DNA of 64,000 bases, taken from positions 1,364,001 to 1,428,000 of the forward strand of contig NZ_CP049859.1 in NCBI RefSeq assembly GCF_011400295.1, written 5' to 3'. Both the position numbers and the translations under genes were made by a program. Below, in pieces: positions 19,348 through 28,346 of the stretch. The stretch's first letter is position 1. Each line of letters begins with the position of its first letter. This DNA comes from Erysipelothrix sp. HDW6A. Its GTDB lineage: Bacteria; Bacillota_I; Bacilli_A; Erysipelotrichales; Erysipelotrichaceae. The notes under the pieces are model-generated. The model did no database searches. It saw only the letters and a list, made by a program, of their open reading frames with translations, and was not told where the DNA came from.

Positions 19348-19851
19348 CTATTTATTCTTTAGTTTACGTATTTCAAATTCAGAGTTATATAAGACTTCTT
19401 TACGAACAACATCAAATTTACACTTATCAAAATCTTTACGTACAGAAATAGTATTTAAGCACTCATACCCAAGTTTTCGATACAAACGAATTGCTTTCTC
19501 ATTTCTAGCTGCCGCCTCAATATAAAGCGATTCCGAATAAGTACGAACAATTTCCTCAACAAGCACAATTACTCGCGTTCCAATTCCTTTGTTTTGATAA
19601 ATAGGTAAGACAAATATGTCTTCCAACCAATCGATACCTGCGCCACGACTTCCCAAATGGACAAAGCCAATCAATTCTTGATGATATACAATAAAATATA
19701 ATTGATGACCTTCTTGTGTCCAATGATGTAAATCTTCTAAAGCCGCTTCATCTGATTGTTTAATACCATTGTGAGACAACCAAAAAGATTTAATAAGCGA
19801 GAGCGCTTGCGACTTTTCATTGCGATATTCTTGAAGTAAAATATCGGCCAT
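19348..19851 (-). CDS. GNAT-family N-acetyltransferase
   Basis: 167 residues. The GNAT core shows as WLEDIFVLPIYQNKGIGTRV (~75-94) and EAAARNEKAIRLYRKLGYEC (~112-131). The last 30 residues are basic. Strong AAGGAGG site before ATG 19851. It precedes the HAD and second GNAT genes on the same strand with gaps of 38 and 14 bp, so the three may form an operon. Substrate unknown. Confidence 0.88.
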   Translation of the reverse strand: MADILLQEYRNEKSQALSLIKSFWLSHNGIKQSDEAALEDLHHWTQEGHQLYFIVYHQELIGFVHLGSRGAGIDWLEDIFVLPIYQNKGIGTRVIVLVEEIVRTYSESLYIEAAARNEKAIRLYRKLGYECLNTISVRKDFDKCKFDVVRKEVLYNSEFEIRKLKNK

Positions 19852-19950
19852 TACATTTCCTCCTTTACCTTTGAAACACGCTATGATTTAACTATACCAA
19901 GACAAGTCTTGTTTCTCAAGATTTCACTGCAGTTTAGGTAATCTTCCATA

Positions 19951-19976
19951 AAAAAAAGATAATCTTATCGATTATC
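19951..19976 (-). terminator. Terminator of the zinc transporter operon
   Basis: GATAATC/GATTATC stem, five-base loop, then eight Ts reading leftward. It abuts the permease stop. Confidence 0.9.
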
Positions 19977-20780
19977 TCATTTTCTTACAACTTTATTTAT
20001 TTGTTGAGTAACAATTGTGATCATGAGTAAAGCAATACTTAATAAGACAATAGTTCCTCCAGGTGCTAAATTAAGGTAATAAGAAGCTGCAAGACCTCCC
20101 CAAACAGAGACTAAGGAATACACCATAGCAATAAACATTGTTTGGCGATAACTTTTTTCAAGTTGAAGTGATGTTGCTGTTGGAATTACCATTAATGACG
20201 AGACAATTAATGCACCAACGATTCGAGATCCTACAGAAATTGTGATTGCAGTTAATATCATAAAGATTGTATTGACTCGTTTTACATTAATTCCTGATAA
20301 CGTTGCCGCTGTTTCGTCAAAAGCAATAAAGAAGAAATCTCTATAATAATATAAAGAAATAATCACAATGATTACTGATAGGATGATTGCATACATACTA
20401 TCACTTCCACCGATCGCTACAATACTACCGAATAGGAAACTATTGAAACTTGCTGGACTTTCTACAAATCCTAACAATACTGCTGATAATCCTATCCCAA
20501 AGGCCATGATGATTGCGGTTGCTAGTTCTGTATATTTACCAAATCGATCTTGAATATACTGAATACTTAAAGTAGCGACTATCGCCATTAGAATTGCTCC
20601 TAGAAGTGGATTCACATTAAGAATCAATCCAATCGCAATACCACTTAATGAAACATGGGATAATGCATCACCAACCATAGACATTCTTTTAAACACAATA
20701 AGGTTACCAATCATTGGAATCACAATTGCTAAGAGTCCTCCAACAATAAATGCGGTTCTCATAAACTCATATCGAAACAT
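19977..20780 (-). CDS. Zinc/manganese ABC transporter permease
   Basis: 267 residues, ABC-3 family (ZnuB/MtsC type) with about eight membrane helices. Family marks: GDALSHVSLSGIAIG (residues ~37-51), which contacts the ATPase, and KRVNTIFMILTAITISVGSR. It forms the channel of the importer. Its start overlaps the ATPase gene end by 14 bp, so the two are translationally coupled. Zn rather than Mn is inferred from the partner binding protein and operator. Confidence 0.92.
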   Translation of the reverse strand: MFRYEFMRTAFIVGGLLAIVIPMIGNLIVFKRMSMVGDALSHVSLSGIAIGLILNVNPLLGAILMAIVATLSIQYIQDRFGKYTELATAIIMAFGIGLSAVLLGFVESPASFNSFLFGSIVAIGGSDSMYAIILSVIIVIISLYYYRDFFFIAFDETAATLSGINVKRVNTIFMILTAITISVGSRIVGALIVSSLMVIPTATSLQLEKSYRQTMFIAMVYSLVSVWGGLAASYYLNLAPGGTIVLLSIALLMITIVTQQINKVVRK

Positions 20781-21453
20781 TAGGATCTACCTCACTTACA
20801 GAGTAATCAAAGACTTCAAACACTCTATTGATTCTACTTTCTTGGTGACTGTGTTGATGGGTAATCATGATAATCGTGATATCGTGTACTTCATTTATGT
20901 GGTCAAGCAAAGTATAAAGCGCTTCTATTGACTCTTTATCAAGACCACTTGTAGGCTCATCCAATAATAGAATTTCAGGATTCATCATGAGTTCTCGTGC
21001 AATAAGGACTCTTTGAAGTTGTCCACCTGACAATGTGCTAATGAGTCTATGTGCGTACTCTTCCATCCCTACATGACGAAGTGTTTTCATAGCTTCTTGA
21101 ACACGACGATGATTACTAAAATTAAAGAAATTTCCTTTGGGTAAGCGTAAGAGTATTACTTCCAATACTGTTGCCGGAAAGGCAGAAACTTGGAGCAATC
21201 CTCCTTGAGGAACATATCCTAAAGATGCATAGTTTTTTAATTGCAGTACATCTGTCCCAAAAAGTTCTACGGATCCCTTTTGAGGCTTCAGTAAGCCTAA
21301 AAGCAATTGCATCAACGTTGACTTGCCGCTACCATTCGAGCCCACAATCGCTACAAAATCACGTGCTTGAATGTCAAATGAAACGTCTTTAAGTACAGCT
21401 CGCTTCTCATATGAAAAGCTTAGATTTTTAACTTGAATTACTGGATTATTCAC
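20767..21453 (-). CDS. Zinc/manganese ABC transporter ATP-binding protein
   Basis: 228 residues with a complete ABC ATPase set: Walker A VGSNGSGKSTLMQ, Q-loop GYVPQGG, signature TLSGGQLQRVLIARE, Walker B ILLLDEPTSGLD and the H-loop MITHQHSH. It powers metal uptake through the coupled permease. Overlaps both neighbours (8 bp with the binding-protein gene, 14 bp with the permease gene), a tight three-gene operon. Confidence 0.95.
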   Translation of the reverse strand: MNNPVIQVKNLSFSYEKRAVLKDVSFDIQARDFVAIVGSNGSGKSTLMQLLLGLLKPQKGSVELFGTDVLQLKNYASLGYVPQGGLLQVSAFPATVLEVILLRLPKGNFFNFSNHRRVQEAMKTLRHVGMEEYAHRLISTLSGGQLQRVLIARELMMNPEILLLDEPTSGLDKESIEALYTLLDHINEVHDITIIMITHQHSHQESRINRVFEVFDYSVSEVDPNVSI

Positions 21454-22381
21454 GAATTAACCCTTCTTTCAATGAATTGAAGTTTTCTTGCATTAAAGAA
21501 AGATATGTATCTCCTTTAGCAATTTGTTCCTTAGTTAAAGATTCAATTGTGTGTAAGGGAAAGACCTTTACACCTGTTTCTTTTGTAATAACATCAATGA
21601 GTTTTGTAGCATTCGATGGATCGACAAAGAATGCTTTAATACCTTCAGTTTGAATTGTATCTAAGATGTTCTCTAGCTCTTTAGGAGTAGGTTCTTCTTT
21701 TAACATACTTGCCATCAATCCCTTTTGATGAAGTCCATAGTCATGAGCTAGATAAGCATAAGCTTGATGATCTACTAAGAAATCATGATTTGGTAGTGAC
21801 TTAAGGCTTTCAAAGTCTCTGTCTAAATCTTGAAGTTTTGAAATATACGATCTTGTATTGCTTATATATGTATCTTTATTATCTGAGTCAATTTCAGAAA
21901 GAACATCTCGAATTAGCGATACTTCCTTAATGGCATTTTTAGGACTAAGCCATGTATGAGGATCAAATGCTCCATGATCATGTCCATCATGGTCGTCATG
22001 GTCATGCTCTTCATGGTCATGGTCTTCCTCGCTGTTTTCAATTAAATTAACAACAGAACTGAGTTCTACCGTTTTGACTTTATCTTTATTTAATGTTGAT
22101 AATACTGATTCAAGCCATGGTTCCATACCAGCTCCATGATAAACAAATACATCCGCATCATGAATTGCTGCAACAACTTGTGGACTTGGTTCATAGTCGT
22201 GAGCATCAACACCTTCTGGCATTACTAATTTAACAGTAGCCTTATCCCCTGCTACTTCTTGAGTAAAATCATAAACCGGATAAAAACTGGTCATAATTAC
22301 TAAATTCTCTGTTTGTTTAACGGATTGTGAACAGCCTACCAACATAAATAATACTGCTACAATCGATATAATCTTTTTCAT
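21446..22381 (-). CDS. Zinc-binding lipoprotein of ABC importer (ZnuA/AdcA-like)
   Basis: 311-residue cluster A-I binding protein with lipobox LMLVGCSQ-type signal (FMLVGC, Cys17). A His/Asp-rich loop at ~119-136 (EDHDHEEHDHDDHDGHDHG) is the mark of Zn-specific members; metal ligands are expected in YHGAGMEPW (His82), FDPHTWLSP (His142) and VDHQAYAYL. It captures Zn at the cell surface and hands it to the permease. First gene of the operon behind a Zur-like operator. Confidence 0.93.
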   Translation of the reverse strand: MKKIISIVAVLFMLVGCSQSVKQTENLVIMTSFYPVYDFTQEVAGDKATVKLVMPEGVDAHDYEPSPQVVAAIHDADVFVYHGAGMEPWLESVLSTLNKDKVKTVELSSVVNLIENSEEDHDHEEHDHDDHDGHDHGAFDPHTWLSPKNAIKEVSLIRDVLSEIDSDNKDTYISNTRSYISKLQDLDRDFESLKSLPNHDFLVDHQAYAYLAHDYGLHQKGLMASMLKEEPTPKELENILDTIQTEGIKAFFVDPSNATKLIDVITKETGVKVFPLHTIESLTKEQIAKGDTYLSLMQENFNSLKEGLIRE

Positions 22382-22392
22382 ACTCCACCTCT

Positions 22393-22413
22393 AGTTGCAA
22401 ATGATTCGCAACT
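22393..22413. promoter_or_regulatory. Zur-like operator of the zinc importer
   Basis: AGTTGCAAAT-G-ATTCGCAACT, a 10-1-10 dyad with one mismatch. It lies from just after the -10 box into the leader, over the expected transcription start. The 10-1-10 layout suits Fur-family repressors. Zn dependence is inferred from the genes it controls. Confidence 0.75.
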
Positions 22414-22416
22414 ACA

Positions 22417-22445
22417 ATTATAGATATCTACCTCCAAATTGTCAA
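22417..22445 (-). promoter_or_regulatory. Consensus SigA promoter of the zinc importer operon
   Basis: TTGACA, 17 bases, TATAAT: a perfect consensus. A strong promoter with a repressor site over its start fits a gene silenced until zinc runs low. Confidence 0.9.
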
Positions 22446-22493
22446 CAAAAATAATTCATAAGCATATGTAATGTATTAGTATACCTTTTCACA

Positions 22494-22499
22494 TATAAT
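22494..22499 (+). promoter_or_regulatory. Probable -10 box of the NADH oxidase gene
   Basis: TATAAT 25 bases before the ATG. No good -35 hexamer is visible at the proper distance, so the promoter may need an activator. Confidence 0.5.
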
Positions 22500-22523
22500 G
22501 AAAGCGTACACAGGAGGTATGTT

Positions 22524-23870
22524 ATGAAAGTTATAGTTATCGGCTGTACTCACGCAGGTACATCCGCAGTTAAGTCTATACTTAACGAAACAAAAGACGT
22601 AGAAGTTACTGTCTACGAAAGAAATGATAATGTATCATTTTTATCATGTGGTATTGCACTCTATGTTGGAGGTGTTGTTAAAAACGCTCAAGAATTATTT
22701 TATTCAAATCCAGAGGAACTAAGCGCACTTGGTGCTAATGTATTTATGGAACATAATGTTACAGACATTGATGTTGATTCTAAAACTGTAACAATTACAA
22801 ATTTACTAACAGATGAAAGTTTCACAGATACATACGATAAATTAGTTCTTACAACAGGTTCATGGCCTATTACGCCACCTATTCCAGGAATTGAATCAAA
22901 CAATATTCTACTATGTAAAAACTACAACCAAGCTAAAGAAATCATTGCACGCAAGACGGATGCAAAACGTATCGCTGTAGTTGGTGGTGGTTACATTGGA
23001 ATCGAATTGGTTGAAGCGTTTGTTGAATCAGGTAAAGAAGTAACTTTAATAGACGGTCTTGATCGTATATTAAATAAATACCTTGATCCAGAATTTACAG
23101 ATGTTCTTGAAAATGATTTAAGAGAACGTGGTGTAAACATCGCCCTTAACCAAACTGTTAATAAATTCGTTGCTGATGAAACAGGTCAAGTTAAGACAGT
23201 TGTTACATCTAATGGAGAATACGAAGCTGATATGGTAATCCTTTGCGTTGGCTTTAGACCAAGTAATGAACTTATCAAAGATAAAGTTGAAACATTACCT
23301 AACGGAGCTATTAAAGTCAACGATTACATGCAAACAAGCCGTCCAGAAATTTATGCAGCTGGTGACAACGTTGCTGTTCACTACAATCCAAATGGTGAAC
23401 ATGCATACATCCCACTTGCAACAAACGCAGTTCGTATGGGATCCCTAGTTGGTAAGAATATTCTCGAAAACAAAGTTAAATACCGTGGAACACAAGGTAC
23501 ATCAGGATTGTATCTCTTTGGTTACAACATCGGTTCTACAGGAGTTACTGTTAACTCAGCACCTGCATTTGGACTCGAAGTTGACAGTGTAATTGTAGAA
23601 GATAATTACCGTCCAGAATTTATGCCTACTACAGAAAAAGTTCTTATGAAACTTGTCTGGGAAAAAGGAACAGGACGTATTGTTGGTGGACAAGTACTGT
23701 CTAAATACGATATTACCCAATCAGCAAATACATTATCACTAGCAGTTCAAAATAAGATGACAATAGAAGATCTAGCTTATGTTGATTTCTTCTTCCAACC
23801 TCATTTTGACCGCCCATGGAACTACTTAAACCTATTGGCTCAAGCAGCATTAGATAAAGACAAGAAATAA
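22524..23870 (+). CDS. nox: NADH oxidase (water-forming type), FAD-dependent
   Basis: 448 residues, pyridine nucleotide-disulfide family. FAD fold at the N-terminus (MKVIVIGCTHAGTSAVK), the single redox Cys42 in SFLSCGIALYVGG that is the mark of Nox and NADH peroxidase, NAD fold IAVVGGGYIGIELVEAF near 152, and the second FAD motif EIYAAGDNVA near 275. It recycles NADH and removes oxygen in the cytoplasm, important in fermenters. NADH oxidase is favoured over peroxidase or CoA-disulfide reductase by similarity; sequence alone does not fully separate these. Confidence 0.9.
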   Translation: MKVIVIGCTHAGTSAVKSILNETKDVEVTVYERNDNVSFLSCGIALYVGGVVKNAQELFYSNPEELSALGANVFMEHNVTDIDVDSKTVTITNLLTDESFTDTYDKLVLTTGSWPITPPIPGIESNNILLCKNYNQAKEIIARKTDAKRIAVVGGGYIGIELVEAFVESGKEVTLIDGLDRILNKYLDPEFTDVLENDLRERGVNIALNQTVNKFVADETGQVKTVVTSNGEYEADMVILCVGFRPSNELIKDKVETLPNGAIKVNDYMQTSRPEIYAAGDNVAVHYNPNGEHAYIPLATNAVRMGSLVGKNILENKVKYRGTQGTSGLYLFGYNIGSTGVTVNSAPAFGLEVDSVIVEDNYRPEFMPTTEKVLMKLVWEKGTGRIVGGQVLSKYDITQSANTLSLAVQNKMTIEDLAYVDFFFQPHFDRPWNYLNLLAQAALDKDKK

Positions 23871-23874
23871 ATAC

Positions 23875-23900
23875 AAACGCACATCTCACGATGTGCGTTT
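23875..23900. terminator. Terminator of nox, possibly bidirectional
   Basis: AAACGCACATC/GATGTGCGTTT, a perfect 11-bp stem with a four-base loop, between the convergent nox and DUF956 genes. Confidence 0.85.
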
Positions 23901-23912
23901 AGTGTATCTAGG

Positions 23913-24290
23913 TTATTTTTTTCTTTTAAATAAGGATAGTAATCCTTTTTTTATAACGTCAAAAAATGATAATGAGCGAACAATTTTATTAGCGTCAAAG
24001 TGATTGCGAACTTCCCGAAGGAGTTTCTTATTATTGCGTGATGAAAATTTGAGTTGTTGACCCGCTAGGGTTACAATTACAAATCTTGATATCCATCTGC
24101 CTTTAAAGTTAACAGATGCAGCAATGTGATCAATTTGGTCCCAAGGGATTTGGATAAAATCTCTAGCATTTTTATCGTTGTAAAACTCAAATGCATTATC
24201 CCCTACCATTATTTTTCCATAGCTACTCAACCCCAAATACGATGTACCAGGAGTTGTATAATCTACTCTACTATTCATTGACTCTATCAT
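23913..24290 (-). CDS. DUF956 family protein of the mannose PTS operon (ManO-like)
   Basis: 125 residues, the usual DUF956 length. It has TTPGTSYLGLSSYGKIMVGD near the start and IQIPWDQIDHIAASV in the middle, both typical; a basic tail ends KKGLLSLFKRKK. The family always follows man/lev PTS genes, and a role in tuning the operon has been proposed. It is the last gene of this operon, 24 bp after the IID gene. Confidence 0.88.
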   Translation of the reverse strand: MIESMNSRVDYTTPGTSYLGLSSYGKIMVGDNAFEFYNDKNARDFIQIPWDQIDHIAASVNFKGRWISRFVIVTLAGQQLKFSSRNNKKLLREVRNHFDANKIVRSLSFFDVIKKGLLSLFKRKK

Positions 24291-24314
24291 TAACTCACCT
24301 CAATTTTGAAATTA

Positions 24315-25232
24315 CTACATAATTTGTGCCCAGCGAGCTAAAATACCAATTATGAATAATGCAACGATAATGATGATTGGAGAAACTTTTTTCTTCAATA
24401 ACCAGCTGCATAATAATGTAAGTAATAACGCTGCTAAACCAGGAACTAATTGGTCAAGGTTTTGTTGTAGTGTTGTTACTTTCTCTGGATTAAGTCCAGT
24501 TGCACCTAAAGATGCAAATTGTTCAAGAGCACTCTTAATTCCTGCTGCACCTTCTGGGATTTTACTCCAGTCAATGAAAGCACCGTCTGCTTGAGTAACT
24601 GTTGATACGATAGGTGTGAATGAGATTGAAACCCAACGTTGTACTAGGGATCCAATAATAAACATACCTAGGATTGAAGCACCTTGTGTAATCTTACCTA
24701 AAAGTCCACCAGATAAGTCTTTAGCAATTGTTGTTCCCACTTTGTATCCGAATTCTTGTGTATACCACATAAATCCAATACGAATAATATTCCATGCAAA
24801 GAAGAATAATAATGGTCCAACAATGTTTCCACTTAATGCTAATGTAGCACCTAAAGCTCCAAGAATTGGACGGAGTGTAAACCAGAATACTGGGTCACCA
24901 ACACCTGCTAAAGGTCCCATCATACCAATCTTAACACCTTGGATTGCTACATCATCAACTGGCATTCCGTTAGCTTTCTCTTCTTCAAGAGCAAGTGTAA
25001 CTCCCATAACTGGTGATGATACATAAGGGTGTGTGTTGTAGAACTCAAGGTGACGTTTTAAAGCTGCCTTGCGATCTTCATCTGATTTGTATAATTTTTT
25101 GATTGCTGGAATTATTGAATAACACCAGCCACCATTTTGCATACGTTCGTAGTTCCATGAACCTTGAAGGAACTGATGACGCCACGCTACTGCTAATCGA
25201 TCTTTTTTCGTTAATCTAATTTCGTTTGACAT
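24315..25232 (-). CDS. manZ: Mannose-family PTS subunit IID
   Basis: Started at ATG 25232 (GGAGGAG in front), 305 residues. It opens RLTKKDRLAVAWRHQFLQGS and has NGGWCYSIIPAIKKLY, then GVKIGMMGPLAGVGDPVFWF, all typical of IID (Man family). Membrane partner of IIC in the sugar channel. A bacteriocin-recognised extracellular region exists in relatives; whether here is unknown. Confidence 0.95.
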   Translation of the reverse strand: MSNEIRLTKKDRLAVAWRHQFLQGSWNYERMQNGGWCYSIIPAIKKLYKSDEDRKAALKRHLEFYNTHPYVSSPVMGVTLALEEEKANGMPVDDVAIQGVKIGMMGPLAGVGDPVFWFTLRPILGALGATLALSGNIVGPLLFFFAWNIIRIGFMWYTQEFGYKVGTTIAKDLSGGLLGKITQGASILGMFIIGSLVQRWVSISFTPIVSTVTQADGAFIDWSKIPEGAAGIKSALEQFASLGATGLNPEKVTTLQQNLDQLVPGLAALLLTLLCSWLLKKKVSPIIIIVALFIIGILARWAQIM

Positions 25233-25246
25233 TTTCACTCCTCCTC

Positions 25247-26059
25247 CTAGTAATCGTTTAAGATGTCGCCTAATGGATCGCCTGAACCGCCGCCGCCATT
25301 ACCGCCACCTGAATTTTCTTTAAGTCCTAAGTAAATTAATGCAATAGAAACACCAATTGCACCAAGTGAAATCAATGTTAATTGAGTAATGATTGCGAAA
25401 ATGAATCCTAGAACGAAGAATGGCCATGTTTCCTTTGTTGCCATCATGTTGATAACCATTGCGTAACCAACTGCAGCAACCATACCACCACCAACAGCCA
25501 TACCACCTTGAATTACAGCTGGCATTTTGTTAAGCGTTTCAGTTACTAATTCTGAAGGAACAATACATAGTGCAAGTGCTGGAATAGCAATACGAACACC
25601 TTGCATAACGATTGCAAGAATATGCCACATTTCAACACCACGGATATTTCCTTTTTCTGCATTGCTGTCCATTAAGTGAACCAAAGGAATCGCTAATGTA
25701 CGAGCAATCATTGTTAAGAATAAACCTGCTACTGATAATGGAACAGCAACTGCGATTGATGTTATGATAACATCTTTTGAAGCTACGTTTCCGCCTTGTA
25801 AACCAAGAACCATGATGATTGCAGAAGCTACAGATGCTAAAGCAGCATCAGGAGCAACAGCAGCACCAACGTTAGCCCAACCAAGTGCCATAAGTTGTAA
25901 ACTACCACCTAGGATAATTCCTTCTTCTAAGTGTCCACTTACTAATCCAATTAATGTACATGCAACTAGTGGTTGGTGGAATTGGAATTGGTCAAGAATC
26001 CCTTCCATACCAGCTAGAAATGCAATAAACACGATTAATAGTATTGTTACTATATTCAT
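25247..26059 (-). CDS. manY: Mannose-family PTS subunit IIC
   Basis: 270 residues, polytopic. IIC marks: ILDQFQFHQPLVACTLIGLV (~22-41), GGSLQLMALGWANVGAAVAP (~51-70). The C-terminus carries an added Gly/Ser-rich run (GGGNGGGGSGDP) and an acidic tail, found in several Firmicutes ManY. It overlaps manX by 4 bp. Forms the transport channel for mannose/glucose-type sugars with IID. Confidence 0.95.
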   Translation of the reverse strand: MNIVTILLIVFIAFLAGMEGILDQFQFHQPLVACTLIGLVSGHLEEGIILGGSLQLMALGWANVGAAVAPDAALASVASAIIMVLGLQGGNVASKDVIITSIAVAVPLSVAGLFLTMIARTLAIPLVHLMDSNAEKGNIRGVEMWHILAIVMQGVRIAIPALALCIVPSELVTETLNKMPAVIQGGMAVGGGMVAAVGYAMVINMMATKETWPFFVLGFIFAIITQLTLISLGAIGVSIALIYLGLKENSGGGNGGGGSGDPLGDILNDY

Positions 26060-27051
26060 TTTTTATCTCCAATCTTAGCTAATTCATCTTTTGCTTTTTT
26101 CAGCATATTATCAAAGTTTTCTGAAGAATCTGCTGGGACTTTACGAACATCAACAGATACTCCCATATTTTTAATTGTTTCTAAAGCTTCTAAGTCACTA
26201 TTATCCATTGCAACTGCACGTGTTACAACAACTTTACCTGTTGAGTGAGCAATTGAACCTAAGTTAACCTCTTTTAAGTCCATACCACCTTCTAATACAC
26301 GTACTACATCTTGTGGTGTTTCAAATAATAACAATGCTCTCATACCACCAAAACGAGGGTCTTTGGATACTTCAATCATTTTATTAATTGGAACAACATT
26401 AGCTTTTACCCCTGGAGGCGCAGCTTGTTCAATCATGTTACGACGTAAATCATCTTTCGCTACTGAATCTGAAACAACAATGATACGATCTGGATTTGTT
26501 GATTTAGTCCATGCTGTAGCAACTTGTCCGTGTAATAGACGAGTATCAATACGAGCTAATACGTATTTGATCTTTCCATCACCAATGACAGTACCTTCAG
26601 GAATTGCACCTTGTTTTTGTGTTGGTGCTGCTTCTGATACAACTACTTCTGGTTCTAACTCTTCTGGAAGAGCTTTAACCCCTTCTCGAGCTGTTACAAG
26701 TACTTTACTTGCTATTTCATGAGCAACTTCTGATGAAAATCTAGCAGCAAATGCTTCAATTAACATTGGTAAGTTTAATCCAGTAAGGATAGCCCACTTA
26801 TCTTGATGACCTTCAATCAATGCACTAGCTTGATTAAATGGAGTGCCACCCCATAAGTCAATCATAAAGACAATTTCGTCTGTATCGAAAGATGCGACTG
26901 CTTCTTCCATTTTTCTCTTGATATCTTCTGGTCCTTCACTTGGCATTAATGTACATGCTTTAACATTAGCTTGTTCACCAAAGATCATAGTTGCAGATTG
27001 AAGAATACCGGTTGCCAGTTCTCCATGACTAGCAAGAATAATTCCTACCAT
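26056..27051 (-). CDS. manX: Mannose-family PTS subunit IIAB
   Basis: Started at ATG 27051 with AAAGGGG in front, 331 residues. IIA domain first, with the phosphorylated His9 in ILASHGELATG; a flexible linker around 128-158 (ELEPEVVVSEAAPTQKQG); then IIB with its phospho-His174 in RIDTRLLHGQVATAW. It takes phosphate from HPr and passes it to the incoming sugar. First gene of manXYZ-DUF956. A CRE-like site lies upstream; no LevR/ManR gene is adjacent. Confidence 0.95.
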   Translation of the reverse strand: MVGIILASHGELATGILQSATMIFGEQANVKACTLMPSEGPEDIKRKMEEAVASFDTDEIVFMIDLWGGTPFNQASALIEGHQDKWAILTGLNLPMLIEAFAARFSSEVAHEIASKVLVTAREGVKALPEELEPEVVVSEAAPTQKQGAIPEGTVIGDGKIKYVLARIDTRLLHGQVATAWTKSTNPDRIIVVSDSVAKDDLRRNMIEQAAPPGVKANVVPINKMIEVSKDPRFGGMRALLLFETPQDVVRVLEGGMDLKEVNLGSIAHSTGKVVVTRAVAMDNSDLEALETIKNMGVSVDVRKVPADSSENFDNMLKKAKDELAKIGDKK

Positions 27052-27581
27052 ATTGCATCCCCTTTCCATTTAGATACATGAATATGTGACTTACGAATTT
27101 TTAAACCATTCGAAAACGCTTTCTTAATGTTGTAAAAAAATATCACTTTGGAAATGGTTTAATAATATCTTATGTCTCGACAAACATATCACACAATAAC
27201 ACACAATGCAAAACGGTAAATTCCATTAAAAAGATTGTAAAAAAATATATACTTGACATCCATTTTTTTCAAAATTACGATGATATACAAGTAATTATCT
27301 TTCAAAGAAAAAAATACATTGTTTAAATTTCCCCTATTTAGTGGATATTTTTAATACCAAAGTTTGTACATTGAAAATAATATTTCAAAATTAAAGAACT
27401 AATAATGAAATGACTGTTATTAAAATTAGTAAGTAAATTAATCACAAACAATGCGTAATGAAAGAATATCTTTAGAATACGGAAATATTTTCACATGTTG
27501 AATAGACCAGAACGCCTTATTTCACAATAAAAAAGAAGAAAAATATTCTTCCTTCTTAGATAATAATTATAAATTAAAGTA
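27052..27581. other. 530-bp non-coding region upstream of the man operon
   Basis: Very AT-rich, with no gene on either strand. It holds the CRE-like site (27111-27124), a spaced inverted repeat AAACCATT (27103-27110) / AATGGTTT (27153-27160), and near 27530-27556 a weak hairpin with a T-tract that may end the zinc peptidase transcript. I tested for a sigma-54 site and found none with correct spacing. Confidence 0.5.
27111..27124. promoter_or_regulatory. CRE-like catabolite control site upstream of manX
   Basis: CGAAAACGCTTTCT matches TGWAANCGNTNWCA at all but its first and last positions. It lies about 60 bases before the manX start and could bind CcpA. Confidence 0.55.
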
Positions 27582-28286
27582 TTAATCTCTTCGACTATCA
27601 CGGATTGCGATATAACGAGCAAGTGTTGCCAATACACTGACTAATGAAGCAACATAAGTCAAGGCAGCAGCTGTTAGCATCTTCTTTGAACCTGATAACT
27701 CATTTTGGTTCAACATACCGTTAGAACCAATTATTTTTAATGCTCTAGCAGAAGCATCGAATTCCACTGGAAGTGTAATGAGCTGAAATAATGCAACGAC
27801 AGAGATTGCAATAATCCCAACGTCCATCAGAAAGCCTAACGCTCCACCAGCAAGACCTAACATAAATGCAAAAGCACCTACATTACTACCTACGATTGCA
27901 AGTGGCAATACTTTATTTCGTACTGCAATAAAGACATAACCTGTCGCATGTTGGATAGCATGTCCTACCTCATGCGCTGCAATTGATACAGATGCGATAG
28001 AGGTTCCATCGTAGACATCTGGTGATAAGGCTACAACTTTACGTGTCGGATCATAATGGTCACTCAGTGTGCCTCTATTTGATCGAATAACTTGAACATC
28101 GAAAATACCATTCTGTTGTAAGATATTTCGTGCAACATCAGCACCAGTTAATCCAGCTGAAGTACGAACATTCCTATACTTACTATATGTTGATTGCACA
28201 AAGAGTTGTGCTGCTAAAGAGATAATTCCAGCTATAATTACAAAACCAATACCTGTCATATTAAATAATGAATATCGAAATGGCAT
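27582..28286 (-). CDS. Membrane zinc metallopeptidase (YugP-like)
   Basis: 234 residues, family Zn-peptidase 2. The zinc motif HEVGHAIQH lies near residue 105, after SPDVYDGTSIASVSIAA. Membrane helices are at the N-terminus, at about 120-170 and near the C-terminus. The N-terminal part SKYRNVRTSAGLTGADVAR is typical. Role in the cell unknown; the family is widespread in Firmicutes. Single gene. Confidence 0.92.
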   Translation of the reverse strand: MPFRYSLFNMTGIGFVIIAGIISLAAQLFVQSTYSKYRNVRTSAGLTGADVARNILQQNGIFDVQVIRSNRGTLSDHYDPTRKVVALSPDVYDGTSIASVSIAAHEVGHAIQHATGYVFIAVRNKVLPLAIVGSNVGAFAFMLGLAGGALGFLMDVGIIAISVVALFQLITLPVEFDASARALKIIGSNGMLNQNELSGSKKMLTAAALTYVASLVSVLATLARYIAIRDSRRD

Positions 28287-28307
28287 AAGTGTTCCCCCTT
28301 CTCTTTT

Positions 28308-28329
28308 AAAAAAAGGAGCTAGGCTCCTT
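28308..28329 (-). terminator. Terminator of the HU gene
   Basis: AAGGAGC/GCTCCTT stem, three-base loop, seven Ts reading leftward. Confidence 0.88.
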
Positions 28330-28346
28330 ATAATGTAAAACGTTTC

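Noticed and set aside
24616-25026. 136-codon open frame on the plus strand
   Set aside because: Antisense to the IID gene, no ribosome site, proline-rich nonsense typical of a shadow.
27103-27160. Spaced repeat AAACCATT/AATGGTTT as an attenuator
   Set aside because: Loop of over 40 bases and no T-tract; too weak to call a terminator or riboswitch.
27200-27250. Possible sigma-54 promoter before manX
   Set aside because: TGG and TTGCA are present but GG and GC are 13 bases apart rather than 10, and no LevR-type activator is nearby.
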